Below, piece after piece: positions 40,284-47,987 of a stretch of DNA of 64,000 nt (the stretch's first letter is position 1; each line of letters opens with the position of its first letter). The notes under the pieces were generated by a model. That model had not been told where the DNA came from and ran no database searches. It saw only the letters and a list, made by a program, of their open reading frames with translations. The translations under genes and the position numbers were made by a program. The DNA is taken from IMG/VR virus record IMGVR_UViG_3300001782_000005, positions 213,132 to 277,131 of that record, one strand, 5' to 3'. Origin of the DNA: a virus.

Positions 40284-40500
40284 GCAAAAATATCCTAAAC
40301 CATTTGAGAGATATTATAGAGAGCTTCCTTGGTGGGGTAAGATATTTCATTGGATCAAAGTTGTATTAGCTCTAGTTGCTATAGTTGTAATGTTTCTTGG
40401 ATTTGCCTACCTTATATTAATAATCTTTGGTCTATATGGTTTTATATTGAAAGTAAGGGATTTCATTCTACTTGATATAATGCATTGGATATTTGGGTGA
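40270..40500 (+). CDS. Small membrane protein
   Basis: 76 residues from ATG 40270. Basic N-terminus (KVKQKYPKPFERYY) then a long hydrophobic region (about 30-60) that may be two helices. Weak ribosome site, so start is uncertain. Unknown. Confidence 0.48.
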   Translation: MPKVKQKYPKPFERYYRELPWWGKIFHWIKVVLALVAIVVMFLGFAYLILIIFGLYGFILKVRDFILLDIMHWIFG

Positions 40501-40504
40501 AGAA

Positions 40505-40741
40505 ATGAGGCTGAAAGAAGGCGAACATTTGTGTAGCAAATGTGATGGTCTTGGACTTGTTGTGTTGGTTAGAGATAGCCAACCAAAAACGACTATCTGT
40601 GACCGCTGTGATGGTAGAGGCAAGTATGACTGGATTGAACGTGCAACTGGTCAAGTAGGTGAGAATCGTCCTTATACAAAAGAAGCAGAGAATTGGTTTC
40701 TTAGAGATATGATGGAATTCATAAGAGAAAAAGATGAATAG
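40505..40741 (+). CDS. DnaJ-type zinc-finger miniprotein
   Basis: 78 residues from ATG 40505 (GGTGAAG upstream). CSKCDGLG and CDRCDGRG are two CxxCxGxG units, the signature of the DnaJ central Cys-rich domain, with no J domain. Such isolated units occur in phages and in small chaperone-like or metal-binding proteins. Confidence 0.65.
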   Translation: MRLKEGEHLCSKCDGLGLVVLVRDSQPKTTICDRCDGRGKYDWIERATGQVGENRPYTKEAENWFLRDMMEFIREKDE

Positions 40742-41378
40742 AGAAAGAATCCTTGCAATCGGAGGTCATGTAATAAAAACTGCCAAATTAGATTTGGGGG
40801 AAGTTATCAAACGCGGAAATGTCGAGATGTTGATTCATAATGGTGGTTCAATATTTCATGACTTTCAATTATCAACTGATTTTGAACTTAATATTATTGG
40901 AAAACATTCTTATGACTTAGATAAACTAATTGTGGATCCAGGTATTAATCGAGTTGCTAGTTCAGTTGTATGGAATTGGATCAAAGATAAAGAAGAGTCA
41001 CCAAATGGTTCTATAACAAAACTATGTGAAGACTTAGGAATACCAGTGCTTCTATTTACTGCACCAGGTTGTGATTTTTGGCATTTGTTTGAGGGTGAGG
41101 AATATTGGATTGAACTTGCTAAAAGGATGTATAGAGATTTTGGAGATCTCAGACTTAGACTAAAATTTCCTTTTCATTATGTTTGTATGGGATCTGCTGT
41201 TATCCATCCAGAGGTTTTTACTAAAGCAATATCTGGTATCAGAAAACCGGAATTTAGAGCTGATGTTGTTGATTTCCTTGATATGTATAGACCTAGGACT
41301 AGAGTGGCAAAGTATGGTAAATATTATAAAATGGAACATAAGGAGTATTTACAAAGATGGATCATGGGAAAGTTGTAG
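40734..41378 (+). CDS. Deoxyhypusine-synthase-like protein
   Basis: 214 residues. AIGGHVIKTAKLDLGEVIKRG, then LIHNGGSIFHDFQLS, matches the NAD-binding fold of bacterial deoxyhypusine-synthase-like proteins (GGHVIK and NG-x-x-IHDFE). It is shorter than true DHS (about 330-370), and bacteria have no eIF5A substrate, so the reaction is unknown; nucleotide or polyamine chemistry is possible. Overlaps the previous gene by eight bases. Confidence 0.6.
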   Translation: MNRERILAIGGHVIKTAKLDLGEVIKRGNVEMLIHNGGSIFHDFQLSTDFELNIIGKHSYDLDKLIVDPGINRVASSVVWNWIKDKEESPNGSITKLCEDLGIPVLLFTAPGCDFWHLFEGEEYWIELAKRMYRDFGDLRLRLKFPFHYVCMGSAVIHPEVFTKAISGIRKPEFRADVVDFLDMYRPRTRVAKYGKYYKMEHKEYLQRWIMGKL

Positions 41379-41393
41379 ATTACGGTGGTAGAT

Positions 41394-41630
41394 ATGGATC
41401 AAGCTGAAAGACTGGCGAATTTAATTTTAACTTCATGTCGAGGGTGTCTAGTGTATACTGTATGTAGTATGCCCTGCGTAGATCTCTATAAAATGCTACG
41501 GCAGCATGGAGTTTCAATACCCCCAAATCTTCCAAACCCCGTAGGGTTAGGGCACACTGTTCATCGAATTGTCAAGGAGTGGAGAGAGAATGGTCGAGAA
41601 AGGTTGGGAATGGAAACCAGGGTGGGGTAG
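41394..41630 (+). CDS. Miniprotein with SPASM-type motif, copy 3
   Basis: 78 residues from ATG 41394 (GTG 41385 possible). CRGCLVYTVCSMPC is C-x2-C-x5-C-x3-C; the tail is Pro-rich then basic. The next copy begins inside its 3' end, so two motif genes sit in tandem. Confidence 0.58.
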   Translation: MDQAERLANLILTSCRGCLVYTVCSMPCVDLYKMLRQHGVSIPPNLPNPVGLGHTVHRIVKEWRENGRERLGMETRVG

Positions 41631-41823
41631 ACATACCCTAGCTGCTATAACAAGAGTAGTATGTGATGAGTGTTTAGTTAAATCAGTTTGTATGCGTGTG
41701 TGTCGCAACTATCATTTAATTCACGGTGTAATACTAAAATGGTATCAGAAGTACGAATATAATAGTTCAGAAGATGACTTCATGACAGAACTTAGAGACA
41801 TAACACAACAATTCATGCAATAA
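41590..41823 (+). CDS. Miniprotein with SPASM-type motif, copy 4
   Basis: 77 residues from ATG 41590 (GGAGAGAG upstream), overlapping copy 3. CDECLVKSVCMRVC keeps the LVK core of copies 1 and 2. Aromatic-rich N-terminus (WEWKPGWGRH). Last gene before two terminator hairpins. Confidence 0.6.
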   Translation: MVEKGWEWKPGWGRHTLAAITRVVCDECLVKSVCMRVCRNYHLIHGVILKWYQKYEYNSSEDDFMTELRDITQQFMQ

Positions 41824-41852
41824 AAAAAGTTGGGAGACCTTCATCTCTCAAC
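41822..41852 (-). terminator. Minus-strand hairpin with T-run
   Basis: GTTGGGAGA (41829-41837) pairs with TCTCTCAAC (41844-41852), nine pairs with one wobble, with seven A on the plus strand at its left, that is a U-run for minus-strand transcripts. It could back up the terminator at 41898. Confidence 0.6.
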
Positions 41853-41897
41853 ACTTGACTACACAAGTTAGTTAGTAATATATATAGTTAACAAGGC

Positions 41898-41929
41898 AAA
41901 AAAAGGAGTCGTGATGACCTCCTTTTTTT
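41898..41929. terminator. Bidirectional terminator
   Basis: A7-GGAGTC and GACCTCC-T7 flank a five-base loop, so it works both ways between the plus-strand operon ending at 41823 and the minus-strand minigene at 41933-42076. Confidence 0.82.
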
Positions 41930-41932
41930 GTT

Positions 41933-42076
41933 TTACTCACTGCTCGTGAGTTCGTCGATAATGACTTCTATTAGCCTGATCATCTTATGTTTAAGACGAT
42001 CGTCTAGAGTCATACGCGCTTCGTAGCGGTATTGACTCAAGTCATTAGCGGCACGGTCATCATAGTCTTCTGACAT
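41933..42076 (-). CDS. Small charged protein, lone minus-strand gene
   Basis: 47 residues. AAAGGAGGTGATC precedes the ATG at ideal spacing. Charged helices (SEDYDDRAANDLSQYRYEAR, DDRLKHKMIRLIEVIIDEL). It is the only minus-strand gene in the right half of the window and has its own terminator; this isolation suggests a regulator or anti-factor, which is inference. Confidence 0.6.
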   Translation of the reverse strand: MSEDYDDRAANDLSQYRYEARMTLDDRLKHKMIRLIEVIIDELTSSE

Positions 42077-42135
42077 ATGATCACCTCCTTTCCCCTTAGA
42101 TCACAATGGGGCTACTCACGAGCAAAACGGAGTAC

Positions 42136-42205
42136 TGGCGTGGAGGGTTTAAACTTCCGGAACCCTCCGTGTAGACCAGGACAACATCAACCTGATCTAC
42201 CGCCA
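42136..42205. ncRNA. Three-way-junction structured element
   Basis: TGGCG (42136-42140) pairs with CGCCA (42201-42205), enclosing hairpins GGAGGGTT (42142-42149)/AACCCTCC (42161-42168) and TAGACCAGG (42172-42180)/CCTGATCTA (42191-42199, one A-C mismatch). GC-rich in an AT-rich gap between divergent genes. Could be a small RNA, a 5' leader element of the minus-strand minigene, or a protein-binding site. Confidence 0.5.
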
Positions 42206-42250
42206 AATACATTCTCCACAAAATAACATATATAGTAAAGGTTTTTTAAA

Positions 42251-42460
42251 ATGAATGACTGGTGCCAATTCGAGAACATATGGGTAGATGATAATACTCG
42301 AAAATACAGGTGCCCGGAGTGCAACAAACGTCTCACCCCAATGGAGATTAACGACAGGTTTACAGGTGAGTTCATAGGTTTTAAATTACCCCCACATAAG
42401 ACGAAAGGTTACAAGATCAAACGTCTCAAATCTAGGTCCTCGAAGAGAAGGTCTAAATAA
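42251..42460 (+). CDS. Small basic Cys-containing protein
   Basis: 69 residues. C in DWCQFEN and the CPEC pair about 20 residues later may bind zinc; the C-terminus is strongly basic (KIKRLKSRSSKRRSK), suggesting nucleic-acid contact. An AT-rich box (ACATATATAG, about 42227) lies upstream. Unknown. Confidence 0.52.
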   Translation: MNDWCQFENIWVDDNTRKYRCPECNKRLTPMEINDRFTGEFIGFKLPPHKTKGYKIKRLKSRSSKRRSK

Positions 42461-42487
42461 CAGATAATCTTAGAGAGGAGGAAACTA

Positions 42488-42682
42488 ATGCCAAAAGACA
42501 ATAAGAAAAGTAAATTACTATCTCATCTAGTGGTTATCATCATAGCATTAATTATAGGTTTCTTCATTGGCCGTTCATTCACTTGTCCACCCCAAAAAGA
42601 CTGCCCCGAACTAAGTAGAAGCGATTGGATACATGAACATGACTTAAGAACCGTACTAGACAACAGGAATAGTAATGGATAA
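42488..42682 (+). CDS. Small membrane protein with periplasmic Cys
   Basis: 64 residues, GAGAGGAGG upstream. One helix (LVVIIIALIIGFFIG), then CPPQKDCPEL facing outward and a charged tail. Plan resembles small spanin or anchor subunits. Overlaps the next gene by eight bases. Confidence 0.52.
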   Translation: MPKDNKKSKLLSHLVVIIIALIIGFFIGRSFTCPPQKDCPELSRSDWIHEHDLRTVLDNRNSNG

Positions 42683-42998
42683 AAAGTTAGAGTCCGCCGG
42701 CCCCCTATGGGTTTCCCTCGGAGAATATAAATCAGGTGGAGACATAAGACTAAAGATGATAGGTCTAGACTATATGTTTGAGTGTGGTCTGTCAGCAAAA
42801 GAGGTTCTAATAAACGTATCAAAGACTATATGTACTGGTTGCCTTATAAATCCTACGTGTGGAGTGGTGTGTCCAGGATTCTTATTCACATACAGAGAAA
42901 TAGTAGAGTGGTTGAATAAGAATGAAGATAGACAAGTGAATGGTTTAGAAGTATTAGAGGTATTGATGGAAATTGCAGGAGATAAGAAACTTGAATGA
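42675..42998 (+). CDS. Miniprotein with SPASM-type motif, copy 5
   Basis: 107 residues, the longest of the family. CTGCLINPTCGVVC (C-x2-C-x5-C-x3-C) lies at about 54-67 after an extra N-terminal domain. Ends inside the start of the nucleotidyltransferase gene (overlap of eight bases). Confidence 0.6.
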   Translation: MDKKLESAGPLWVSLGEYKSGGDIRLKMIGLDYMFECGLSAKEVLINVSKTICTGCLINPTCGVVCPGFLFTYREIVEWLNKNEDRQVNGLEVLEVLMEIAGDKKLE

Positions 42999-43401
42999 CG
43001 AAAGAATATTTGTTTTCACAAATGGTTGTTTTGACATATTACATTGTGGTCATTTGAGGGTATTTCAGTATGCAAGAACCCTAGGTGACTATGTAATAGT
43101 CGGCCTCAATAGCGACCAGTCCGTCAGGGAGTTGAAAGGTCCAGGTCGTCCCATTATACCCCAAGACGAGAGAAAAGAGATGTTAGAGTCTATTAGGTTC
43201 GTTGATAAAGTCATCATATTTGATGAACTAACCCCACTGAAGTTGATAGAGGCCATACGACCTAACATTATAGTCAAGGGTGAAGATTGGAAGGATCGAG
43301 AAGTCGTGGGATCTCACATTGCAAAGGTTAAGTTTGTACCCATATTGAAGAGGTACTCCACAACGGAGATTGTAGAGAGGATTAGAGGAGTTGAAAAATA
43401 A
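42991..43401 (+). CDS. hldC: HldE nucleotidyltransferase-domain homologue
   Basis: 136 residues from TTG 42991 (AGGAG at 42978-42982). FTNGCFDILHCGHLRVF carries the HxGH of nucleotidyltransferases, GLNSDQSVRELKGPGRPI and EDWKDREVVG match the C-terminal half of HldE, which charges heptose 1-phosphate with ADP. ERIRG and the RYSTTEI end are typical. Ten kilobases from its kinase partner at 32124. Confidence 0.9.
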   Translation: MNDERIFVFTNGCFDILHCGHLRVFQYARTLGDYVIVGLNSDQSVRELKGPGRPIIPQDERKEMLESIRFVDKVIIFDELTPLKLIEAIRPNIIVKGEDWKDREVVGSHIAKVKFVPILKRYSTTEIVERIRGVEK

Positions 43402-43787
43402 TGCATGGCAGGCATGATGAAGATAATGAGTATATAACTGTAAGTATGTTCTGTCAACAGTGCGATTTTGAGAGCGAACCCTTTGAATGTATCAATACTG
43501 AAGATGAGAGGTTAAACCTAACCTGTCCCATTGAGGCGTGTGTGAATTATGGCGGGAGAATGTTACCAAGATTATACAGGGATGTCCCTGTGGAGCAACT
43601 TGGTCCTAAAATCCTCACCCTTGATGATAAATGGGTAGAGTTTATAATGGATGAATTGAAAAGGGAAGATATTGAAGTTGGGACTAGAAGGTTCTCTGAA
43701 TTAGTGAGAGACCGAGATATACTGAAGATTATATGGAGAATAGTTAGGAGATGGAGGATTTCAGAGTATATAGACTGGGATACCTAA
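43401..43787 (+). CDS. Zinc-binding hypothetical protein
   Basis: 128 residues. CQQCDFESEPFEC and CPIEAC form a zinc site in the N-terminal half; the C-terminal half is a basic helical domain (ILKIIWRIVRRWRISEY). Overlaps the previous stop (TAATG). Unknown. Confidence 0.55.
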   Translation: MHGRHDEDNEYITVSMFCQQCDFESEPFECINTEDERLNLTCPIEACVNYGGRMLPRLYRDVPVEQLGPKILTLDDKWVEFIMDELKREDIEVGTRRFSELVRDRDILKIIWRIVRRWRISEYIDWDT

Positions 43788-43839
43788 TGCCTTATAGGGG
43801 TGAAAATTTAGTTCTATAAATTTTTGAGGATATTTGGAT

Positions 43840-44082
43840 ATGAAAAAACGGATATTACCCCGACTAAGGGATCCCTGTGCGAAATGCTTAGTAATAACTA
43901 TATGTGGGGTTAGATGTGAGATAAAGGAGGGGTATGAGAAAAGGAAGCAATTAATGGGGGATTGGTGGGATATGGTTAAGTTAACTGGTTCATTTGCTTG
44001 TTTAATATGTATGCTCCCATTCGTTGCTTTTGCCTTTATGCTTACGAATCTCTTATATAGGGTAAAAATTGGGAACCCATAA
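43840..44082 (+). CDS. Membrane miniprotein with SPASM-type motif, copy 6
   Basis: 80 residues from ATG 43840 (GAGGA upstream). CAKCLVITICGVRC is C-x2-C-x5-C-x3-C, here followed by a hydrophobic helix (SFACLICMLPFVAFAFMLT), so this copy is membrane-anchored. The other copies are soluble. Confidence 0.58.
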   Translation: MKKRILPRLRDPCAKCLVITICGVRCEIKEGYEKRKQLMGDWWDMVKLTGSFACLICMLPFVAFAFMLTNLLYRVKIGNP

Positions 44083-44149
44083 GATTGCCCTTGCTCAGAA
44101 TGAGTAAAAATCTCGGACGTAAAAAAAAGATAGAAAAGGCGAGTAATAG

Positions 44150-44476
44150 ATGATCCACGAAATGAAAGAAAAATTTTCTCAGAAATCAGTAAAATCCGGT
44201 GAAATAGTCGTTTCCGTCAAAAATGACTCAGATCCAATAAATGACCTAATTTGTTCAAAATGTCTACTCTATACTAATTGTTCAGCAGCTTGTGAGCACT
44301 TAGATGAGGTTTATTCGCATATTGGCCATGAATTCTACAATAAAGATTACATATACCAACCAAAACTCATGAGAGCCAAGGGAAAACGGGATGAAATACG
44401 TAGAATAGTTACTAATATAGTTAATGAATACCTAAAAGAAAAGGAGATACATAATGGCGGAGAAACAGATACTTAA
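44150..44476 (+). CDS. Miniprotein with SPASM-type motif, copy 7
   Basis: 108 residues. CSKCLLYTNCSAAC (C-x2-C-x5-C-x3-C) near residue 40, with a basic N-terminus and C-terminus. Overlaps the next gene. Nearest copy to the SPASM enzyme at 46623. Confidence 0.6.
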   Translation: MIHEMKEKFSQKSVKSGEIVVSVKNDSDPINDLICSKCLLYTNCSAACEHLDEVYSHIGHEFYNKDYIYQPKLMRAKGKRDEIRRIVTNIVNEYLKEKEIHNGGETDT

Positions 44477-44669
44477 CATATTGAACGCTATTGAACCGCG
44501 TCTATGGTGGTTCTTGCTGCAAACTGTTATCGCATTTGGGATTGCTTTGGCCGCTAAGAATTATATAGATAGTTTAGTATCTTACTTTTACTTTATGGTT
44601 AATAAGAGACTGAACATAAACGTCAAAGTAGAGGTGAGGGGGGAAGCAAGGAGTCATAACTGGATATAA
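44454..44669 (+). CDS. Small single-pass membrane protein
   Basis: 71 residues with AAAGGAGA ten bases before the ATG. One hydrophobic helix (WWFLLQTVIAFGIALAA) and a beta/basic tail. Unknown. The following 225 bases (44670-44894) hold no convincing gene and include the AT/CG palindromic element. Confidence 0.52.
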   Translation: MAEKQILNILNAIEPRLWWFLLQTVIAFGIALAAKNYIDSLVSYFYFMVNKRLNINVKVEVRGEARSHNWI

Positions 44670-44776
44670 CCGAAGATGGATCTTTATACGAACTGACGAC
44701 AATTGTGATGTATTGGTGAATATGAAACGGTGGGAATTCGAGCAGTGGGTGATAGTTGACCCATATAAGATGACAT

Positions 44777-44833
44777 AACGGCGTATATGGCGCGTTATAT
44801 GGCGGCATATATACGCGTATATATCGCGATATG
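44777..44833. repeat. AT/CG-alternating palindromic element
   Basis: In a gene-free gap, short GGCG/CGCG blocks alternate with TATAT blocks, including an 18-base perfect palindrome (44807-44824, ATATATACGCGTATATAT). The element is symmetric at several scales and unlike anything else in the window. Could be an origin, a partition or recombinase site, or a promoter operator; no function is shown. Confidence 0.55.
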
Positions 44834-44894
44834 GGACTCTGAATACCTGTTGCCATAGGCTTTTCTTAGAAATTTTTCAAAAATGGAGGGTAGG

Positions 44895-45893
44895 ATGCAA
44901 TCTGTGAATTATGAAATCTTGTTGAATGATTTGTTGAGAGAGAATATGTCAGAGGATGGTTTCAAACTATGGACTGCAATGCTGACCAAAATAACTGCGA
45001 TATGGAATCGTCCAACTTCGTCTACTGGGAAATACCATAATAAAGATGATGGGAGAGTTCCCACAGTTGCTGAGCATACATATGAGATGTTATATGCAGC
45101 AACAAAAGTTATGAGAATGTATGGAGCAGAACCAAAATCAGTTGATGCAGACATCATATGTCTTGGAATTGCGTTGCATGATGCTTGGAAATATGGTGAA
45201 AATCCAAAATTGAGAGATCATACAGCAAATGCTCACGACATGATCGCAGCAGATATGATTAGGAAGAACAAAGATGTCATCCTCCAACTATATTCTGAAG
45301 AAAAATTCGATCTTCTAGAAGAAATTATACGCTTCCACCAGGGAAGATGGTCTACAAACGTCAAATATGAACCCGATTTTGATTGGTCCACATATCATCC
45401 CTATACTCACTTCATACATGCCCTTGATATGCTCTCTGCAAACAACTGTCTCCACTCAAACAATCAAACAAAAGAAACAAAACTCCACCCCATACCAGAT
45501 GACAAATCATATACCTCACTAGCTACCATAATAACAGGTCTCCGAGTTAAAATAGACGAGACCATATATGACTCCGCACAACAACCCATCCTGCTCATCT
45601 TAACCGATCAAGACAAGTTGAACATCACAAATATGTCACCTGAGGCAACCAAGTACTGCGTATATCCCAAAGACCTTAGTCCAGACTCTATAAAAGAGTG
45701 GATGAAGGATGAGGGTTATTTACCCCCCAGTATGGTTAAGCATACAAAGGACATTGAGCATATTGAGAGAATTGATAATAAGGGTCAGAATATCCCAGAT
45801 GAAGAACTAAACAATGATAATGATACTGAAGAAGACTCTAGTATACACTTACCTAAAATGACTGAATATGACCTTGATGACGTCTCTATATAG
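44895..45893 (+). CDS. HD-domain phosphohydrolase
   Basis: 332 residues from ATG 44895, chosen for GGAGGG. Classical HD pattern: VAEHTYEM (His), IALHDAWKYG (HD), DHTANAHDMIA, IRFHQGRW and HALDMLSAN (Asp). The last ~70 residues are acidic and disordered (NDNDTEEDSS). Likely nucleotide or cyclic-nucleotide phosphohydrolase; substrate cannot be read from sequence. Confidence 0.8.
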   Translation: MQSVNYEILLNDLLRENMSEDGFKLWTAMLTKITAIWNRPTSSTGKYHNKDDGRVPTVAEHTYEMLYAATKVMRMYGAEPKSVDADIICLGIALHDAWKYGENPKLRDHTANAHDMIAADMIRKNKDVILQLYSEEKFDLLEEIIRFHQGRWSTNVKYEPDFDWSTYHPYTHFIHALDMLSANNCLHSNNQTKETKLHPIPDDKSYTSLATIITGLRVKIDETIYDSAQQPILLILTDQDKLNITNMSPEATKYCVYPKDLSPDSIKEWMKDEGYLPPSMVKHTKDIEHIERIDNKGQNIPDEELNNDNDTEEDSSIHLPKMTEYDLDDVSI

Positions 45894-45905
45894 GGGGATA
45901 GCATA

Positions 45906-46136
45906 TTGTCAGACAGCGATATATCCAGGATGATTGACAATGAGTTGAATAGGGACTATGAGGTCAACTGTAATAGGTGTGGGAAAAGACTGAAGACATG
46001 GTTTAAGTGTCCCCATTGTCAGTTGATACATTTCTGCGACTGTTACCAAGGACCCTCATGTGATTGTGTTAGTAGTCCCAATGATATACGAAGTATTATT
46101 GAGGATATGAAGCAACTGTGCAGGAGTTATATATGA
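45906..46136 (+). CDS. Small Cys-rich zinc protein
   Basis: 76 residues, TTG start. CNRCGKRL, CPHC, FCDCY and CDC give at least seven Cys, suggesting two zinc sites. Overlaps the next gene by four bases. Unknown. Confidence 0.52.
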   Translation: MSDSDISRMIDNELNRDYEVNCNRCGKRLKTWFKCPHCQLIHFCDCYQGPSCDCVSSPNDIRSIIEDMKQLCRSYI

Positions 46137-46312
46137 ACCCCATAGACTACCTATCAAGGTTTTGGGAGAGTATATTATTCCCAACTGATAAACTTAAAAT
46201 AGGACCGCCTCCTGTATCTGCTGAAGTTATGGCATGGATAACTCTCATAGGTGGCATTATAGGTTTCATTATGTTCGTAGACTGGTTGTGGGATAAGGTT
46301 AAACCTAAATAG
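46133..46312 (+). CDS. Small single-pass membrane protein
   Basis: 59 residues from ATG 46133 (GCAGGAG upstream). One hydrophobic helix (AWITLIGGIIGFIMFVDWL) after a Pro-rich N-terminal third. Unknown. Confidence 0.52.
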   Translation: MNPIDYLSRFWESILFPTDKLKIGPPPVSAEVMAWITLIGGIIGFIMFVDWLWDKVKPK

Positions 46313-46318
46313 GAGTCA

Positions 46319-46642
46319 ATGAATATGTCAGTAAAAGACTTCAGGTGGGAGTTTCAGGCATTAATCAAGAAGGTTGTCACTACAACTAAATATGACGTTG
46401 AAGTGGACTTGGGATTTAGGATAAAACATAAGATGAGGATTTCGTTGTTAGGTTGGTCTGAGATATCAAATGATGCAGTCGATTATGTTAGGGATAAGGT
46501 TGAGGGTAAGATTGTCATACTGAGACCAAGACATGCTGAAGTAGATGAGCAATATGTTGCAGATATAATACTCCTTGATGGTCGTGATCTAAAACTATTA
46601 ATTAGGGGTTGGGAGACTGGATATGATAAGGTTGGTACATAG
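46319..46642 (+). CDS. SNase-like protein
   Basis: 107 residues with TAGGAG upstream. KYDVEVDLGFRIKHKMRISLLGW recalls the beta-barrel of staphylococcal nuclease-like proteins (DGDT-x-x-V-x-DLGF...RL-x-G), followed by VEGKIVILRPRH and IILLDGRDLKLLIRGWE. The usual catalytic Asp/Arg pair is not clear, so it may be a binding rather than a cutting version. Confidence 0.52.
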   Translation: MNMSVKDFRWEFQALIKKVVTTTKYDVEVDLGFRIKHKMRISLLGWSEISNDAVDYVRDKVEGKIVILRPRHAEVDEQYVADIILLDGRDLKLLIRGWETGYDKVGT

Positions 46643-47600
46643 GATTATATTGACTGAACTATGTAATCAATCGTGCCCCCATTGCTTCAATGCAGACTTC
46701 CGGACTAAGGGTGTTATGGATGCAGATATGTGGATCAAGTTTATACAGGATAACACCGACTATATACGAGGTCATGAACTAAAGGTAATGGGTGGGGAGC
46801 CTACTCTGCATCCTAGATTTCTTGAGGTCGTTGAGGAATCACTTAATCACTATAGGACTATCTCTATATTCACTAATGGTTCTACGATGCATAAATATGC
46901 TTCTAATAGAATGCTGATGAAGAATCACTTTAGGGGTAGAGTAGACTATAAGATAAATGGTTACGTATTTGATCCTAATAAGTTCGAGGAGTATAAGGAA
47001 TATGTACACCAGATAGGTCTACACTGTGTTGTTCCTCTAGGAGATTCTGATCTATTTGTTAATAAGGTACTTGAATTTACATATTTGCACCCACAGGTTA
47101 TGATATTGCTCTCTCCCGATACTCAGGTTAATATATTTGACGAGTCTATACTAAAGGAATATAGAGAAGTATGGATTAATGTTATTACAGACATTGTGCC
47201 TGAACTTAGAAGGATGAATATACCCTTTGGTTATGACCATGTATTTCCTATATGCTTCTATACTCAAGAGATGATAGATATTCTACATACCTTTGATATG
47301 GATAGTCTATATAGAGAGAAGATATGTTGTTGTGGGGATTTGAATTTAGGGTTGATTGACTATAACTTTGATCTATACTATTGTAATCAGACAAGGATTA
47401 AGTTAGGATCTATTCTCAAAGATGATAATACTTTTAAGACGATGGACGAAATATTCAATATGATTCAATGTGCATCATCTATGAAAACTGAGTCTATCCT
47501 TGAGTTATCGGATAAGTGTAGATCATGTCATGTTGTAGCATCTTGTAAGACTGGTTGTTTTTATAACTCTCTTGTGGGGGGGTTAATGTGTCAAAGATAA
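46623..47600 (+). CDS. Radical SAM enzyme with SPASM-type C-terminus
   Basis: 325 residues. CNQSCPHC (Cys14, 18 and 21) binds the radical SAM cluster; KVMGGEPTLHP is the SAM-binding GGEP; FTNGS follows. C-terminal Cys: CCCGD, YYCNQT and finally DKCRSCHVVASCKTGC (C-x2-C-x5-C-x3-C), as in SPASM auxiliary clusters. Such enzymes usually modify peptides. The same last motif occurs in seven small neighbours. Overlaps both adjacent genes. Confidence 0.85.
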   Translation: MIRLVHRIILTELCNQSCPHCFNADFRTKGVMDADMWIKFIQDNTDYIRGHELKVMGGEPTLHPRFLEVVEESLNHYRTISIFTNGSTMHKYASNRMLMKNHFRGRVDYKINGYVFDPNKFEEYKEYVHQIGLHCVVPLGDSDLFVNKVLEFTYLHPQVMILLSPDTQVNIFDESILKEYREVWINVITDIVPELRRMNIPFGYDHVFPICFYTQEMIDILHTFDMDSLYREKICCCGDLNLGLIDYNFDLYYCNQTRIKLGSILKDDNTFKTMDEIFNMIQCASSMKTESILELSDKCRSCHVVASCKTGCFYNSLVGGLMCQR

Positions 47601-47974
47601 GTAAGTGGTTATATCCAAGGTTTAAGTTTCCTATTGATCCTCAGTGGCCATTGAAGAGTAATTTCATAAATAGGTTGGCAGCTAGGATTACAGCTAGGAT
47701 GATATTCCATGCGTTAGGGGAGTCTTATCAGTTTGGTGGATATACAGGAATGTTAATGGAACAATATGAAATGGTAGATGCAGATAAATTTCAATTGATG
47801 CATTGGATATTGAGGGAGGCTGGATATAATTGCTGTCCTGCAGATGTAATGGAGGCATGTGGTGTGGACCCAGATACTAGGAAGGCAACTGTAGGACCTA
47901 AGTCAATGGGTGATCACATAGCAATTGGTAAATGGGTAAGGAGACACGTAAGGGGGGATTTGACACTTGATTAG
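47588..47974 (+). CDS. Hypothetical protein beside the radical SAM gene
   Basis: 128 residues from GTG 47588, overlapping the radical SAM stop. Helical N-terminus, an aromatic-rich centre (YQFGGYTGMLMEQYEM) and paired Cys (NCCPADVMEAC). Tight coupling to the radical SAM gene makes it a candidate partner or substrate; no family recognised. Confidence 0.52.
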   Translation: MSKISKWLYPRFKFPIDPQWPLKSNFINRLAARITARMIFHALGESYQFGGYTGMLMEQYEMVDADKFQLMHWILREAGYNCCPADVMEACGVDPDTRKATVGPKSMGDHIAIGKWVRRHVRGDLTLD

Positions 47975-47987
47975 AAGGAGGGTGAAT

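Noticed and set aside
44721-44777. 18-codon frame MKRWEFEQWV...
   Set aside because: Very short, only a weak GGTGA site, no neighbour coupling.
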